Part shown: positions 18,007 through 28,207 of the stretch, one piece after another
Layout: the number at the start of each line of letters is the position of its first letter
Position numbering within the stretch: position 1 is the first letter of the stretch
DNA from: Terriglobia bacterium
Lineage (GTDB): Bacteria > Acidobacteriota > Terriglobia > Terriglobales > Acidobacteriaceae
NCBI GenBank assembly: GCA_020073185.1
Contig: JAIQFT010000017.1
Coordinates: 1-64,000, forward strand
Direction: 5' to 3'
DNA: 64,000 bases
The notes under the pieces: generated by a model
The model's input: the letters and a program-made list of their open reading frames with translations, nothing else
The model's database searches: none
Told to the model about the DNA's origin: nothing
Position numbers and translations under genes: made by a program

Positions 18007-18366
18007 ATGGCGACAACGACGACAACTCCGACCAAGACGGCGCCGATCAACATGACCCCGAACGCAATCGCCAAGGTAAAGGAAATCATGGCGCAGCAAA
18101 ACCCGGTCCCGGCAGGACTGCGGGTGGGCGTGGTGGGCGGAGGATGCTCCGGGTTCTCGTACTCGATGTCGTTCGAGAACGCGGCTGGGCTGATGGACAA
18201 GAGCTACGACTTCGACGGCCTGAAAGTGTTCGTGGACGCCACCTCCCTGATGTACCTGAACGGCGCCCAGATTGACTACATCGAGACGCTGGAAGGCGCC
18301 GGGTTCAAGTTCGAGAACCCGAACGTGAAGAGCACCTGCGGGTGCGGGTCGTCGTTCAACGTGTAA
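18007..18366 (+). CDS. A-type iron-sulfur cluster carrier (IscA/ErpA/HesB family)
   Basis: This 119-residue cytosolic protein hands Fe-S clusters to apo-enzymes. The HesB fold starts at about residue 15 (INMTPNAIAKVKEIM). The three ligand cysteines are visible: one in GVVGGGCSGF and two in the C-terminal TCGCGSSF. The N-terminal threonine-rich stretch (ATTTTTPTKTAP) is an extension. ATG at 18007 follows AGAGGAG closely and is preferred to the longer frame from 17710. Its promoter carries a perfect inverted repeat over the -35 box. Which of IscA, ErpA or SufA it is cannot be told; no isc or suf gene is adjacent. Confidence 0.95.
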   Translation: MATTTTTPTKTAPINMTPNAIAKVKEIMAQQNPVPAGLRVGVVGGGCSGFSYSMSFENAAGLMDKSYDFDGLKVFVDATSLMYLNGAQIDYIETLEGAGFKFENPNVKSTCGCGSSFNV

Positions 18367-18405
18367 GAAGCTATTGGCCTTTAGTCGTTAGCCAGAACAA
18401 ATTCT

Positions 18406-18438
18406 AAGAGCCTCGCGGAGACGCGGGGCTCTTTGTTT
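18406..18438 (+). terminator. Intrinsic terminator after the Fe-S carrier gene
   Basis: AAGAGCCTCGCG (18406-18417) pairs with CGCGGGGCTCTT (18422-18433), with one G-T pair and a 4-base loop, followed by TTTGTTT. It separates this gene from the convergent pilus operon. Confidence 0.85.
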
Positions 18439-18490
18439 GAGCGGCGGGTGGTTCGTAGCCAGTGGTTCGCTGAGAACCAAGGCGCCGTAA

Positions 18491-19096
18491 TCAGGGGGCG
18501 GTGAGGGGAATGGTCTGGCGGTGATTGCTGAGGACGTCCTCGATGTCGACCGAATTGGGATTGATCTTCACAATCTTGTAGCGGCGGTTGACGATGTCGC
18601 CTTCGCCGGCGACGAAAACGTCTTCGCCGGTGCCGAGAAATATCTTGGTCGGCTCGCCTTTGCGGCTGGCCAAGCCGAAGAATTTCAAGTTAATAGGCGG
18701 CGGAGGGGGAGGGCCGGGTGGCGGGGGCGGGGGCGTATTCTCGGCCTTCTTGATCGGGCTTTCGATCGGCTTGGGAATTTCGGCTTCGGCGAGGAAGATG
18801 TTGCGGCCGGTGCCGGTGTAGTCGGTGTGCTCGCTCCGGGTGAGGAGATCGAGGCGCAGGCGCGGGTCGAGCGGCGCCAGTGTGGTTGTATCATGACCTC
18901 CAGGGGTGTGGCCGCGGGCACGGCGTCCGCGCGGGGACTGAGGAGCGGCGGCGGCCGCAGCCTGAGTGGTGGTGGGAGTAGCGGCAGCAGCGGGGCGGCC
19001 TCCTCCGGACCACATGCGCGCCAGCAGGAAGATGGCAACGAGAAACAGCACGCTCGCAACGATCGTGGTCGTCCGATTTTCCGTGCCCAGCTTCAT
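18491..19096 (-). CDS. PilP-like type IV pilus assembly protein
   Basis: The 201-residue protein has one N-terminal membrane segment (TTTIVASVLFLVAIFLLARMW), a long alanine/proline-rich linker including an uninterrupted proline run near residues 123-132, and a C-terminal small beta domain (LKFFGLASRKGEPTKIFLGT, then GEGDIVNRRYKIVKINPNSV) like the PilP/GspC homology region that contacts the secretin. It is the last gene of a pilM-N-O-P order and overlaps pilO by 4 bases. Classical PilP is a lipoprotein; this one is membrane anchored. The assignment comes mainly from position and fold pattern. Confidence 0.7.
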   Translation of the reverse strand: MKLGTENRTTTIVASVLFLVAIFLLARMWSGGGRPAAAATPTTTQAAAAAAPQSPRGRRARGHTPGGHDTTTLAPLDPRLRLDLLTRSEHTDYTGTGRNIFLAEAEIPKPIESPIKKAENTPPPPPPGPPPPPPINLKFFGLASRKGEPTKIFLGTGEDVFVAGEGDIVNRRYKIVKINPNSVDIEDVLSNHRQTIPLTAP

Positions 19097-19635
19097 TGCG
19101 CTCCACTCTTCAGGTAAGTCTCCAGGCTGACAGCAAGGCGGACCTGGCCGGCCTGCTGCTCGCCCAAGCTGACGCTATCAATAATGAAAAACACTTTGTC
19201 GCGCTCGATGGCATTGATGAACTTGACCGCGGCGAGATAGTTGCCGGTAATATTGGCGCCAATCCGCAGGTGGTTGAGGTTGGGGAGGTCGGAATCTAGT
19301 TCTTCGTACTTGGCGGAGTTGAGGTTAACGCCGTTAGAGGACGCGAGCTTGCCGATCTCGGCGGTGAGAGCGGCGGCGCCGGAGGCGAGGCGCTGCTCGT
19401 AGAAGGCATCAATCTGGGTACGCGCCTGGTCCACGCGGGTCTGGACCTGGTCGGGCGGAATGACGATCTGCATTTTCTGCTGTACTTGGCGGCGCACGGC
19501 TTCGAATTCCCGGCCGCGCGCGGCGCCGGCGCCCGCGATGGGGGTGAGCAGCACGAGGGCGGCGGCGATGTCCACACCCAGCAGCACGCCGAGGACGACG
19601 TAAATGCGTTTGCGCGCCAGTCGAAGGTTCGTCAT
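19093..19635 (-). CDS. pilO: Type IV pilus inner-membrane protein PilO
   Basis: The 180-residue protein has a short cytoplasmic tail, one membrane segment (IYVVLGVLLGVDIAAALVLL), a periplasmic coiled coil (about 40-100) and a ferredoxin-like C-terminal domain (LNHLRIGANITGNYLAAVKFINAIE). This is the PilO architecture. PilO pairs with PilN to link the motor platform to the periplasmic part. It overlaps pilN by one base at its start and the next gene by 4 bases at its end. Confidence 0.85.
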   Translation of the reverse strand: MTNLRLARKRIYVVLGVLLGVDIAAALVLLTPIAGAGAARGREFEAVRRQVQQKMQIVIPPDQVQTRVDQARTQIDAFYEQRLASGAAALTAEIGKLASSNGVNLNSAKYEELDSDLPNLNHLRIGANITGNYLAAVKFINAIERDKVFFIIDSVSLGEQQAGQVRLAVSLETYLKSGAQ

Positions 19636-20246
19636 TACTGGCCGCCCCCTTCCTGCGCGGCGGCCGCGACCGGCACATATTGCGCGGTAATTTCAAACTG
19701 CACGGTGTCGCCGGGCTGAGCGCCACCGCCTTGGCGGGCTGTGCTGCTTTCGGACAGCACCTGAGCGTGGCGGAACTCGCGAGACTTCTCCATGTTCTGG
19801 ACCAGCTCGATGGCCTTGTCGCGAGAGTCGCCGGCGACCACCATGTGGATCTCGATCTCATTATTAATATCGAGCTGCGGAGCGATGGAGATGACGTGCA
19901 GGCGCGTCGGCACGAGGCGCTCCAGGTCGGCGAAGATCAGGGTCCAGGAGAATTCCTTGCGCAGGATGAGGCTGTTGAGCACCTGGGATTTGTCGCGGAC
20001 CTCGCGGTTGCCGGGCTTGTTGAGGACGGCAAGGTCCTGCTGCTCCAGCCGGTTGAGCTTTTCCAAGGTGGATTTTTCTACTGCGATCCTTTGATTGACC
20101 GCGTGCGTATGGCGCCAGCCGGCTACGGCGCCGTAAACGAGGGCGGCGGTGAACAGCGTGGCAGCCAGCAGTGCGGCGCCCCAGAGCAGGAAAAAACGCT
20201 GGGCGTTTTCGTAGGGCTGGCTGGCCAGATTGATCTTGAACTTCAT
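19635..20246 (-). CDS. pilN: Type IV pilus inner-membrane protein PilN
   Basis: The 203-residue protein begins MKFKINLASQPYENAQR, the short cytoplasmic motif (INLA.P) by which PilN docks into the groove of PilM. A membrane segment (FLLWGAALLAATLFTAALVYG), coiled coil and C-terminal ferredoxin-like domain (LHVISIAPQLDINNEIEIHM) follow. It lies between pilM and pilO in the usual order, 64 bases after pilM. Confidence 0.88.
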   Translation of the reverse strand: MKFKINLASQPYENAQRFFLLWGAALLAATLFTAALVYGAVAGWRHTHAVNQRIAVEKSTLEKLNRLEQQDLAVLNKPGNREVRDKSQVLNSLILRKEFSWTLIFADLERLVPTRLHVISIAPQLDINNEIEIHMVVAGDSRDKAIELVQNMEKSREFRHAQVLSESSTARQGGGAQPGDTVQFEITAQYVPVAAAAQEGGGQ

Positions 20247-20310
20247 CAGTAACCAGCCTCTGCCCCTCGGCCGTTGGCCGTTGGCACGCGGCGATTCAGT
20301 ATTCCGTTAA

Positions 20311-21189
20311 TCATCCGAGCAAGGCTCCTACCACGCCGGCGAAGAGCGTAGGCGCGAGATTTCCCTGCGCTCCGACCTGGGAAGCGGATATCAGGTCGGC
20401 GACGCGAGCGCCCGTCTGCGATTCCAGGGCGGGGCCGATTTCGCGCGCCGAGGCCAGTCCGCCGAGCAGGATGCGGTCCACCTTCATGCCGTAGTTGTCC
20501 TGGAAGAACACGAGCGAAGGATAAATGTCGTCGGCCAGGGCGGCGGCATCCAGGCGGTTGCCGTGCGGGTTCTCCAGCGTGCGGTAAAGCAGCACATCCT
20601 CGGGCTGAACGATGGCGACGGTGGTGGTGGTGACGTCCACCTTAAGGACCAGCGTGGGGCTCTCGGCGTCGACGGCGCCGAGCGCGGCCAGCATCGAAGG
20701 CAGCACCACGCCCGGGCTGTAGCCGGCGTCGCGGATCAGCGTTTCGTATTCCGTGAGCACCGCGGGAGGAGTAACAGCGGCGATGACCTTCACGTTGCCG
20801 TTGGCCCGCCGGACGTCATAGGAGAGCGCGGCCTGCTCGGCGTCGAAGGGCAGCGACTTCTTGAGACGAAAGCGAACGACAGGGTCGGTGTCCTGGCGGC
20901 GCTCGGGAAGCTCCTCGAAATCGAGCAACACGATGCGAATGGCGGCGTCGGGCAGGATGACGATGACGTCGCGCGAGCGCGCGCCGACGGCGGTGAGAGC
21001 CTCGGAGACAGCTTCGCGGACCGCGCCCGCGTTGGCGACATTGGACGCGCCAAGACCGGGAGCCAGACTGCCCGGAGGGATGCTGCGGGCGGAGACGGCC
21101 TCCACGGCGCCGGAATCGGCGGCGCGAGCGGCGATGACGCGCTCGGAAGTGAGTTCGCAGGCGATACGCGGTTTGTCGGAAGCGGCCAT
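20311..21189 (-). CDS. pilM: Type IV pilus actin-like protein PilM
   Basis: The 292-residue cytoplasmic protein has the FtsA/PilM actin-like fold: VIVILPDAAIRIVLLDFEELPE near residues 75-97, FRLKKSLPFDAEQAALSYDV, the second phosphate-like loop around LVLKVDVTTTTVAIV, and ILLGGLASA at about 240. PilM binds the N-terminus of PilN and connects the platform to the ATPases. It is somewhat shorter than Pseudomonas PilM (354) and the N-terminal half is divergent. It follows pilB after 52 bases. Confidence 0.82.
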   Translation of the reverse strand: MAASDKPRIACELTSERVIAARAADSGAVEAVSARSIPPGSLAPGLGASNVANAGAVREAVSEALTAVGARSRDVIVILPDAAIRIVLLDFEELPERRQDTDPVVRFRLKKSLPFDAEQAALSYDVRRANGNVKVIAAVTPPAVLTEYETLIRDAGYSPGVVLPSMLAALGAVDAESPTLVLKVDVTTTTVAIVQPEDVLLYRTLENPHGNRLDAAALADDIYPSLVFFQDNYGMKVDRILLGGLASAREIGPALESQTGARVADLISASQVGAQGNLAPTLFAGVVGALLG

Positions 21190-21241
21190 TGGCTCTAGTT
21201 CTCAGCAGGAGGATCGCACGCGGGTGCGCGCGTGCCACACG

Positions 21242-22903
<1,662 letters not shown>

Positions 22904-22904
22904 G

Positions 22905-22992
22905 GGTCGTCAGTCGTGGGTGGTTAGTTGTTGGTTTCATTGCTCGTTGATCGTTGGCAAACTCGAAAGTCGATGGTTCATGGTCGACGGCA
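22905..22992. repeat. Degenerate GTTGGT-type short repeats between pilC and pilB
   Basis: The gap holds loose repeats such as TGGTTAGTTGTTGG and TCGTTGATCGTTGG, like those at 1862-1930, 24385-24415 and 25316-25377. They have no clear unit length and no coding capacity. Confidence 0.4.
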
Positions 22993-23093
22993 AAAGCAAT
23001 TTCTCCCCTTCCGCTTCGCGTCAGGGTCGAAATCATAAGTGCTACAAAGAATGTGTTTCCTCAACAAGAACGGAGAACGGGACAGAACTTGCA

Positions 23094-24311
23094 TCATCGC
23101 ACGCCTCCGGCGCCGAGGGTGAAGATCGGCAGGTAGAGCGAAAGGAGCACGAAGGCGACGATCACGCCCATGACAATGAGGATCGCCGGTTCGATCAGCG
23201 ACATAGCAGCGGTAAGCGCGGTCTGCACGTCTTCTTCATAGAACTCGGCGACGGAAGTCAGCATGGCCGGGAGCGCGCCGGTGGATTCGCCGACCTCGAT
23301 CATCTCGACGGCGAGATCGGGGACAGAGCCGGTCTCCTCCAGGCTCTTGGAAAGCGATGCGCCCTCGCGTACGCGGTTTGCGGCACGCGCCAGGGCCGAG
23401 GCCATCAGGCGGCTCTGCATCGAGCTGCCGGCGGTTTCCAGTGACGGCACCAAAGGCAAGCCGCCGGCGAGCAGGGTAGCCAGCATGCGCGCGAACATCG
23501 CAACCTGGTACTTCAAGGAGATCTCGCCGAACAGCGGTATGCGGGCGCGCAGCCGCTCCAAGGCAAATCCGCCGGCCTGGGAATGACTCCATCGCCAGAC
23601 CAAAGCGAAGACGAGCAGCAAGAAGGCCGCCGCGTGGATGGCGTAATGCTGGGCGCCGACGCCGATGGCCAGCATGAACTGCGTCAAAGGCGGAATAGCG
23701 TCGGCGCGGCCAATGGCGGTGTACAGGGTCGCGAACTGCGGGATGACGTAGGTCAAAAGGAAGGCGAGCATTACGACCACCAGGGTCGCCAGCAGAGCGG
23801 GGTAGATCAGGGAAGCGATCAGCTTCTTGCGAAAGGTCATGGCTAGGCGCTGGAAGGAGATGTAGCGGTTCAGCACCTCTTCCAGGTTGCCGCTTTTCTC
23901 GCCCGCCAGCAGCGTGGTGGTGTAAATGCGCTGGAAGGCGCCCTGCGCGGCGAACGCATCGGAGAGCAATTCGCCGCTCTTGACGCGGTCGCGCACGTTT
24001 TGTAGCAAAGTGCGGAAATAGAGATTGCGCTGGCGCCGAATGAGCAGGTCCAGCGCGGTCAAGATGGGCAGGCCAGCGCGAATCAGCGTGACGAACTGCT
24101 GATTGAAGACGACGAACGTGTCCATCCTGATCTTGCGCCGCCGCGGCAGCTGGATCTGGCCCCCGACCAGGAGGCCGCGCGGCTTGACCCAGTACACCAT
24201 GTAGCCCAACTGCGAGAAGCGCTCGCGGACCTCGTTGGGCGAAATGCCGTTCTCGGTCTGTTCGAGGACGTGGCCGTGCTCGTCGGCCATTTTGATGACA
24301 AATTCAGCCAT
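23094..24311 (-). CDS. pilC: Type IV pilus platform protein PilC (GspF family)
   Basis: The 405-residue inner-membrane protein has two GspF domains, each a cytoplasmic helical bundle followed by membrane segments. The first is LNRYISFQRLAMTFRKKLIASLIYPAL and the second is FEDVQ-like at the C-terminus (EDVQTALTAAMSLIEPAILIVMGVIVAFVLLSLYLP). A small N-terminal domain of about 65 residues (DEHGHVLEQTENGISPNEV) precedes them, as in PilC. It converts ATPase motion into pilus growth. It is first in the pilC-B-M-N-O-P gene run. Confidence 0.93.
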   Translation of the reverse strand: MAEFVIKMADEHGHVLEQTENGISPNEVRERFSQLGYMVYWVKPRGLLVGGQIQLPRRRKIRMDTFVVFNQQFVTLIRAGLPILTALDLLIRRQRNLYFRTLLQNVRDRVKSGELLSDAFAAQGAFQRIYTTTLLAGEKSGNLEEVLNRYISFQRLAMTFRKKLIASLIYPALLATLVVVMLAFLLTYVIPQFATLYTAIGRADAIPPLTQFMLAIGVGAQHYAIHAAAFLLLVFALVWRWSHSQAGGFALERLRARIPLFGEISLKYQVAMFARMLATLLAGGLPLVPSLETAGSSMQSRLMASALARAANRVREGASLSKSLEETGSVPDLAVEMIEVGESTGALPAMLTSVAEFYEEDVQTALTAAMSLIEPAILIVMGVIVAFVLLSLYLPIFTLGAGGVR

Positions 24312-24459
24312 TCGACGCTGTTGATTCTACTGCCGCACAAGGGAGGCAATTTGCTATCAGTGTAACACTGCGACTCAGGATCGGAGCAGTCGTTAGTCGT
24401 TGGTCGTTCGTCCTCGGCAAGCCCCGTGCAGGCCGATAGTCTTGTCCGAATCGTAGCTG

Positions 24460-25140
24460 CTACTGAGAAATCTCGGTGGCCTCGACAGTTTCGACTCCGG
24501 GGGGAGGGGTGAAGCGGAATTGACTGTCTGCGATATAGATGCCTGGCTTCTGATCAGAGAAGCGGAATTCTGTGGTGGAGCCGTCGGCTTGCTCGATGGT
24601 GATGGCGCGAATCTTGGAGTCGGACGTGATCTCCAGCAAGACCTGGGTGACGCGGTCCTCCAGTCCCTTGGGCACACCGCGGAGGACGACATCGGCGGCA
24701 TCGAACGGCTTGACGTCGGGGGCGATGGACAGGCCGGAGAACTCTCTTTCCAGCTTGGTTTTTCCCAGCAGATACCGCAAGGGCGAGCGCAGGTCGTCGA
24801 GTTTCTTGACCGAGGCCCTGCGGACCTGCTGGTCGCCGGGGACGTAGAACCACGCGGTCTTGCCGTCGCTGATGAAGAGCTTGGGGCGGGGCTGGCGATA
24901 ATCCCAGCGCATTTTGCCGGGGCGCTTGAGCCAGAGCGTGCCCGATTCGTTGCGGCTCAGGCCGGCGCCGCGGTAGGTCTCGGTGAATTGCGCTTCCAGC
25001 GACTGCAGGTTGTTGTAGCGACGGTCCACGGACAGCGCGAGCTGGTGAATATCGGTCTGAGCGAGCGCCGTCGCGCTAAGGACAAGAAAGATTGCAGCAC
25101 GGAGCAGAAGGGGCATGGTTCTTAGATCAGGAATCGGCAC
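24460..25140 (-). CDS. lolA: Periplasmic outer-membrane lipoprotein carrier LolA
   Basis: The 226-residue protein has a signal peptide (LLLRAAIFLVLSATALAQ) and the LolA fold: QSLEAQFTETYRGAGLSRNESGTLWLKRPGKMRWDY, then FISDGKTAWFYVPGDQQV. LolA carries lipoproteins from LolCDE to the outer membrane, in agreement with a diderm envelope. There is no LolB or LolCDE nearby. It lies on the minus strand before pilC but separated from it by a 148-base gap, so a shared transcript is uncertain. The ATG at 25140 is 18 bases upstream of the hydrophobic stretch; a start at the second Met (residue 7) is possible. Confidence 0.88.
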   Translation of the reverse strand: MPIPDLRTMPLLLRAAIFLVLSATALAQTDIHQLALSVDRRYNNLQSLEAQFTETYRGAGLSRNESGTLWLKRPGKMRWDYRQPRPKLFISDGKTAWFYVPGDQQVRRASVKKLDDLRSPLRYLLGKTKLEREFSGLSIAPDVKPFDAADVVLRGVPKGLEDRVTQVLLEITSDSKIRAITIEQADGSTTEFRFSDQKPGIYIADSQFRFTPPPGVETVEATEISQ

Positions 25141-25315
25141 GAATGACTCAGTCTTCCGTCGTCAGGACTTCGTTTGCCTTAGGAACTGGCAGCACTCATG
25201 CGGTGTCTGTACCTTCTTGCGCCCATCACGGTCCGGCATCTTCGTTCTGCGCCCTCCTGCACTCGTGATCAACGCCTGGTGCCCCACATCTGCCCGCCTT
25301 TGGCAGATGTGGGAA

Positions 25316-25377
25316 TCGACAACCGCAAACCGACAACCACTAATCGCCAACCGCTAACCGACAACCGACAACCGTGT
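25316..25377. repeat. Degenerate CCGACAACC short repeats
   Basis: About seven loose copies of a 7-11 base unit (ACCGACAACC, CCGCTAACC, TCGCCAACC) occupy the gap between the ABC-linked TPR gene and lolA. They resemble those at 1862-1930, 22905-22992 and 63541-63575. Confidence 0.5.
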
Positions 25378-25387
25378 CCCCTTCAAG

Positions 25388-26311
25388 CTACAGGCCGCGA
25401 GTACCAGACTCTCGCGGCTTTTTTCCCGCCGGCAGGCCCTGGTTGATGAAGGGCAGGGAATCGGGATCGGCGACTTCGATGCGGCCGTCGGACATGAGCT
25501 TATACGGTTTACCAAGCGGATCAACCGGAATGCCCCGTAGCAGGCCGGCGTCGATCAGTTCCCCCCATCCGCTCGCCGGGCGTCCGCTGCGGCGTTGGAA
25601 CTCGGCGGCGAGTTCTTCCAACTTAGGCACGTCTTCATCCACCTTGAGCGCGCGGAGGTGTTTGAAGGCATTGGCGCGGATCGTACTGTCCTCCGTGGTT
25701 TCGTAGGTGGTGGTCCAGAGCAGGCGAGCGGTTGCGATCTGGCCGGCGTGCTGCGCCATAGCCGCGGCGAGCACTCTCAGAAACGGGTGCGCGCCGGGAA
25801 TCTTCGATCCGCGCTCGAAGGCGCGAGCGGCAGCGGCGGGATCGTGCAGCTCCATATATTGCAGGAATCCGAGTTCATAGTAAAGCTGCCATCGATTGGG
25901 ATTGGCCCGGATGCCGCACTCCACGAGCGCGACGGCCTTGTCGGGCTGGCCGGCGCCTTCCGGCGGTTTCTGCGCCAGGAACGTAGAACCAAACTGATAC
26001 GCGACGATGAGGTGCGGGTCGAGTTCGGTGGTGACGTCGAGCAGCGGCGCCAGGAGTTGGTACTGCATGGCGCGGGCGCGATGTTTGGCGCCAAAATACT
26101 GCACCGCGCGGGTCCAGTAAACGTCAGCGAGCAGGCCGTTGTAGCCGAGGCTCATGCGCTTAAGGACCTTCGGCGAAGGGATGTAGAGAACCTCTTCCAA
26201 CGTGCCGCCGGAGCGCATGCCATCGATGCGGCGGAGAAGCAGGACGGCGGAGGCCAGGCACGCTCCCATCACCGTGGCGAGCGTGACGGTAATGGCGGCG
26301 CGATGATTCAT
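25388..26311 (-). CDS. Membrane-anchored TPR-like protein next to ABC-2 transporter
   Basis: The 307-residue protein has an N-terminal signal anchor (TVTLATVMGACLASAVLLLRRID) and a mainly helical repeat region with TPR-like phrases (RAVQYFGAKHRARAMQYQ, CGIRANPNRWQLYYELGFLQ, AAARAFERGSKIPGAHPFL). The C-terminus has a small domain (IPVDPLGKPYKLMSDGRIEV) that looks like pilin or prepilin C-terminal patterns ending in a processed-lysine context, but this may be chance. It is the third gene of the ATPase-permease operon (64-base gap), so it may assist the transporter. The function is unknown. Confidence 0.7.
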   Translation of the reverse strand: MNHRAAITVTLATVMGACLASAVLLLRRIDGMRSGGTLEEVLYIPSPKVLKRMSLGYNGLLADVYWTRAVQYFGAKHRARAMQYQLLAPLLDVTTELDPHLIVAYQFGSTFLAQKPPEGAGQPDKAVALVECGIRANPNRWQLYYELGFLQYMELHDPAAAARAFERGSKIPGAHPFLRVLAAAMAQHAGQIATARLLWTTTYETTEDSTIRANAFKHLRALKVDEDVPKLEELAAEFQRRSGRPASGWGELIDAGLLRGIPVDPLGKPYKLMSDGRIEVADPDSLPFINQGLPAGKKPRESGTRGL

Positions 26312-26375
26312 GATCTATCGCGTGATCGGGCGATTTGAAGAGCTTTGCCGATTGCGGATTTGTTATGGCTTAGGC

Positions 26376-27152
26376 TCATTTGAGGTTCCGGTGCTCAAAG
26401 ATCAAAGCGGCGGCGGAAATCGCGGCAGCGGCGTAAAGCAGCGCATAGCCGGTGTTGTAGGCGACCAGCGTGCGCGCCACCGGCTCTTCGTGAGCGACCG
26501 AGGAGATGACGTTAAGCGCCGAGAAATTCGGCACCAGGTAAGCGGCGGCGGTGGCGATCCAGCCGGCGGGTCCGTGGGCGAGGGCAGCAAAGGAGCGCAG
26601 GTCTTCGGCAAACGTCCCGATGATGAACAGGGCGAAGGCGAAAACGGCCGAAAGCAATGGCGAGGAGAACGAGGAAAACAGTAAGGCAAGCGCAGTCGCG
26701 ATCACGAATTGGAGGACGATGAAATAGAGCGCCACCAGCAAATAGGTGTCGCTGCGCTGGAAATGATGGACGAGGTAAAGGAGCGCGGCGAAAAATCCGA
26801 TCGCCATGAAAATGGTGTTGACCACCAGCGTGCCCACCAGGCCGAAAAACTTCCCCAGAATGAACTCCCAGCGGCGAACCGGGCGCGCCAGGACGGTGTA
26901 GAGCGTGCGCTTGTCAATTTCTTTCGAGACCAGGCCGATGCCGATGAAGATGGCGATCACGATGCCGAAGATGGAAACCGCGGTCAGCCCGAGGTTAATG
27001 AGAACCATGCGCTCGATACCGATGGATATCTGGCCGAACAAGAGCGCCGAGGCGACCAGCAGGAGGGCAAAAAAGATGAGGTTGTAGAGAACGCGGTCGC
27101 GGACGGCTTCGCGGAAGGTGTTGAACGAGATGGCGGCGACGCGGTTGATCAT
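26376..27152 (-). CDS. ABC-2 type transporter permease
   Basis: The 258-residue protein has six predicted membrane segments, beginning RDRVLYNLIFFALLLVASALLF and ending YNTGYALLYAAAAISAAALIF, with the conserved cytoplasmic KEIDKRTLYTVLARPVRRWEFILGKF loop of ABC-2 permeases. It overlaps the ATPase gene by 4 bases. With the ATPase it forms a two-gene exporter of unknown substrate, in the class used for Gld-like, antibiotic or envelope-lipid export. Confidence 0.9.
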   Translation of the reverse strand: MINRVAAISFNTFREAVRDRVLYNLIFFALLLVASALLFGQISIGIERMVLINLGLTAVSIFGIVIAIFIGIGLVSKEIDKRTLYTVLARPVRRWEFILGKFFGLVGTLVVNTIFMAIGFFAALLYLVHHFQRSDTYLLVALYFIVLQFVIATALALLFSSFSSPLLSAVFAFALFIIGTFAEDLRSFAALAHGPAGWIATAAAYLVPNFSALNVISSVAHEEPVARTLVAYNTGYALLYAAAAISAAALIFEHRNLK

Positions 27153-28084
27153 CGCGCTACCTCCACCGGTGTATCGTTCAGCTTTTCAAGGAAGTAGTCT
27201 TCCAGGGAAGCGCGCACCGGGGTGATCGACATCAGGCGGCCATGGGCACGGCGGATGGCGTCAGTGGCCGCATCGAGTTGAGCCTGCGGCAAGACGGCGC
27301 GGATGGTTTCGCCGGTGAGGTGACATTGGCAGCCGAGCGCCTGGAGAGCGGGGATAGCGGCAGCGCCGTCCCAGATGATCTCGACGTTGCCGCTGAAGCG
27401 CGCGAGCAGGTCCTGCATGACCCCGACGCCGCGCAGCTCGCCCTTGTGCAGTACAGCGACTCGGTCGCAGAGGGCCTCGGCGTCGGCAAGGATGTGGGTT
27501 GAGAAGAAAACGGTCTTGCCGTCGTCTTTGAGAGACTGGATCAGGTCGCGGACCTCGCGGCGGCCGATGGGGTCGAGGCCGGACATAGGCTCGTCGAGAA
27601 AGACCAGCTTGGGGTCGTGAATGATTGCCTGGGCGATTCCTACGCGCTGCAACATTCCCTTGGAGAATTTGCGGAGTTGGGTATGACCGGCTTCAGGCAG
27701 ACCGACGCGCGCCAGCACTTCGCCGATGCGGCGGCGGCGCTCGCGGGCAGGCACGCCGGAAAGCTGGGCGTAGTAATCGAGCAGTTCCGAGGCGGTCAGA
27801 TAATCGTAAAAGTACGGCTGCTCCGGGAGAAAGCCGATGCTGGCTCTGACCTCCGGATCGCGCCAATCCCCACCGAGAATTCTTGCCGAGCCGCCGCTGG
27901 GGAAGATCAGGCCCATCAGGAGCTTGAGCGTAGTGGTCTTGCCGGCGCCGTTGGGGCCAAGGTAGCCGAAGACCTCGCCATCAGGTACGGTGAGGGTGAG
28001 CGGCTTGAGCGCGATCTTGGGGCGCTTGCGCACGAAGCCGGCCAGATAGGTCTTTTCGAGCGCGAAGGTTTCGATGGCGGCCAT
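27149..28084 (-). CDS. ABC transporter ATP-binding protein
   Basis: The 311-residue protein is a complete nucleotide-binding subunit: Walker [14 protein letters not shown]-loop FLPEQPYF, signature [14 protein letters not shown], Walker [16 protein letters not shown]-loop [11 protein letters not shown]. The C-terminal 90 residues form the extra domain common in ABC-2 drug/lantibiotic-type ATPases. I start it at ATG 28084 ([17 protein letters not shown]) where homology begins; an in-frame ATG at 28123 would add 13 residues, and neither has a strong Shine-Dalgarno sequence. It is coupled to the permease. Confidence 0.92.
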   Translation of the reverse strand: MAAIETFALEKTYLAGFVRKRPKIALKPLTLTVPDGEVFGYLGPNGAGKTTTLKLLMGLIFPSGGSARILGGDWRDPEVRASIGFLPEQPYFYDYLTASELLDYYAQLSGVPARERRRRIGEVLARVGLPEAGHTQLRKFSKGMLQRVGIAQAIIHDPKLVFLDEPMSGLDPIGRREVRDLIQSLKDDGKTVFFSTHILADAEALCDRVAVLHKGELRGVGVMQDLLARFSGNVEIIWDGAAAIPALQALGCQCHLTGETIRAVLPQAQLDAATDAIRRAHGRLMSITPVRASLEDYFLEKLNDTPVEVAR

Positions 28085-28207
28085 GTTCGTCTTGGACAGC
28101 GTAATTATATGTGGGGGCGCCATGGAAGTACCCAGGCGGTAGCGGCCAGAGGCTGGGTTCAGGGGTAAGATAACGAGATACCTCCAACCAAGCTCCGGGG
28201 AGATCGT

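Noticed and set aside
25394-25424. Hairpin GCCGCGAG/CTCGCGGC followed by six T on the plus strand
   Set aside because: No plus-strand gene ends here; it lies in the 3' end of a minus-strand gene, so it is probably coincidental.
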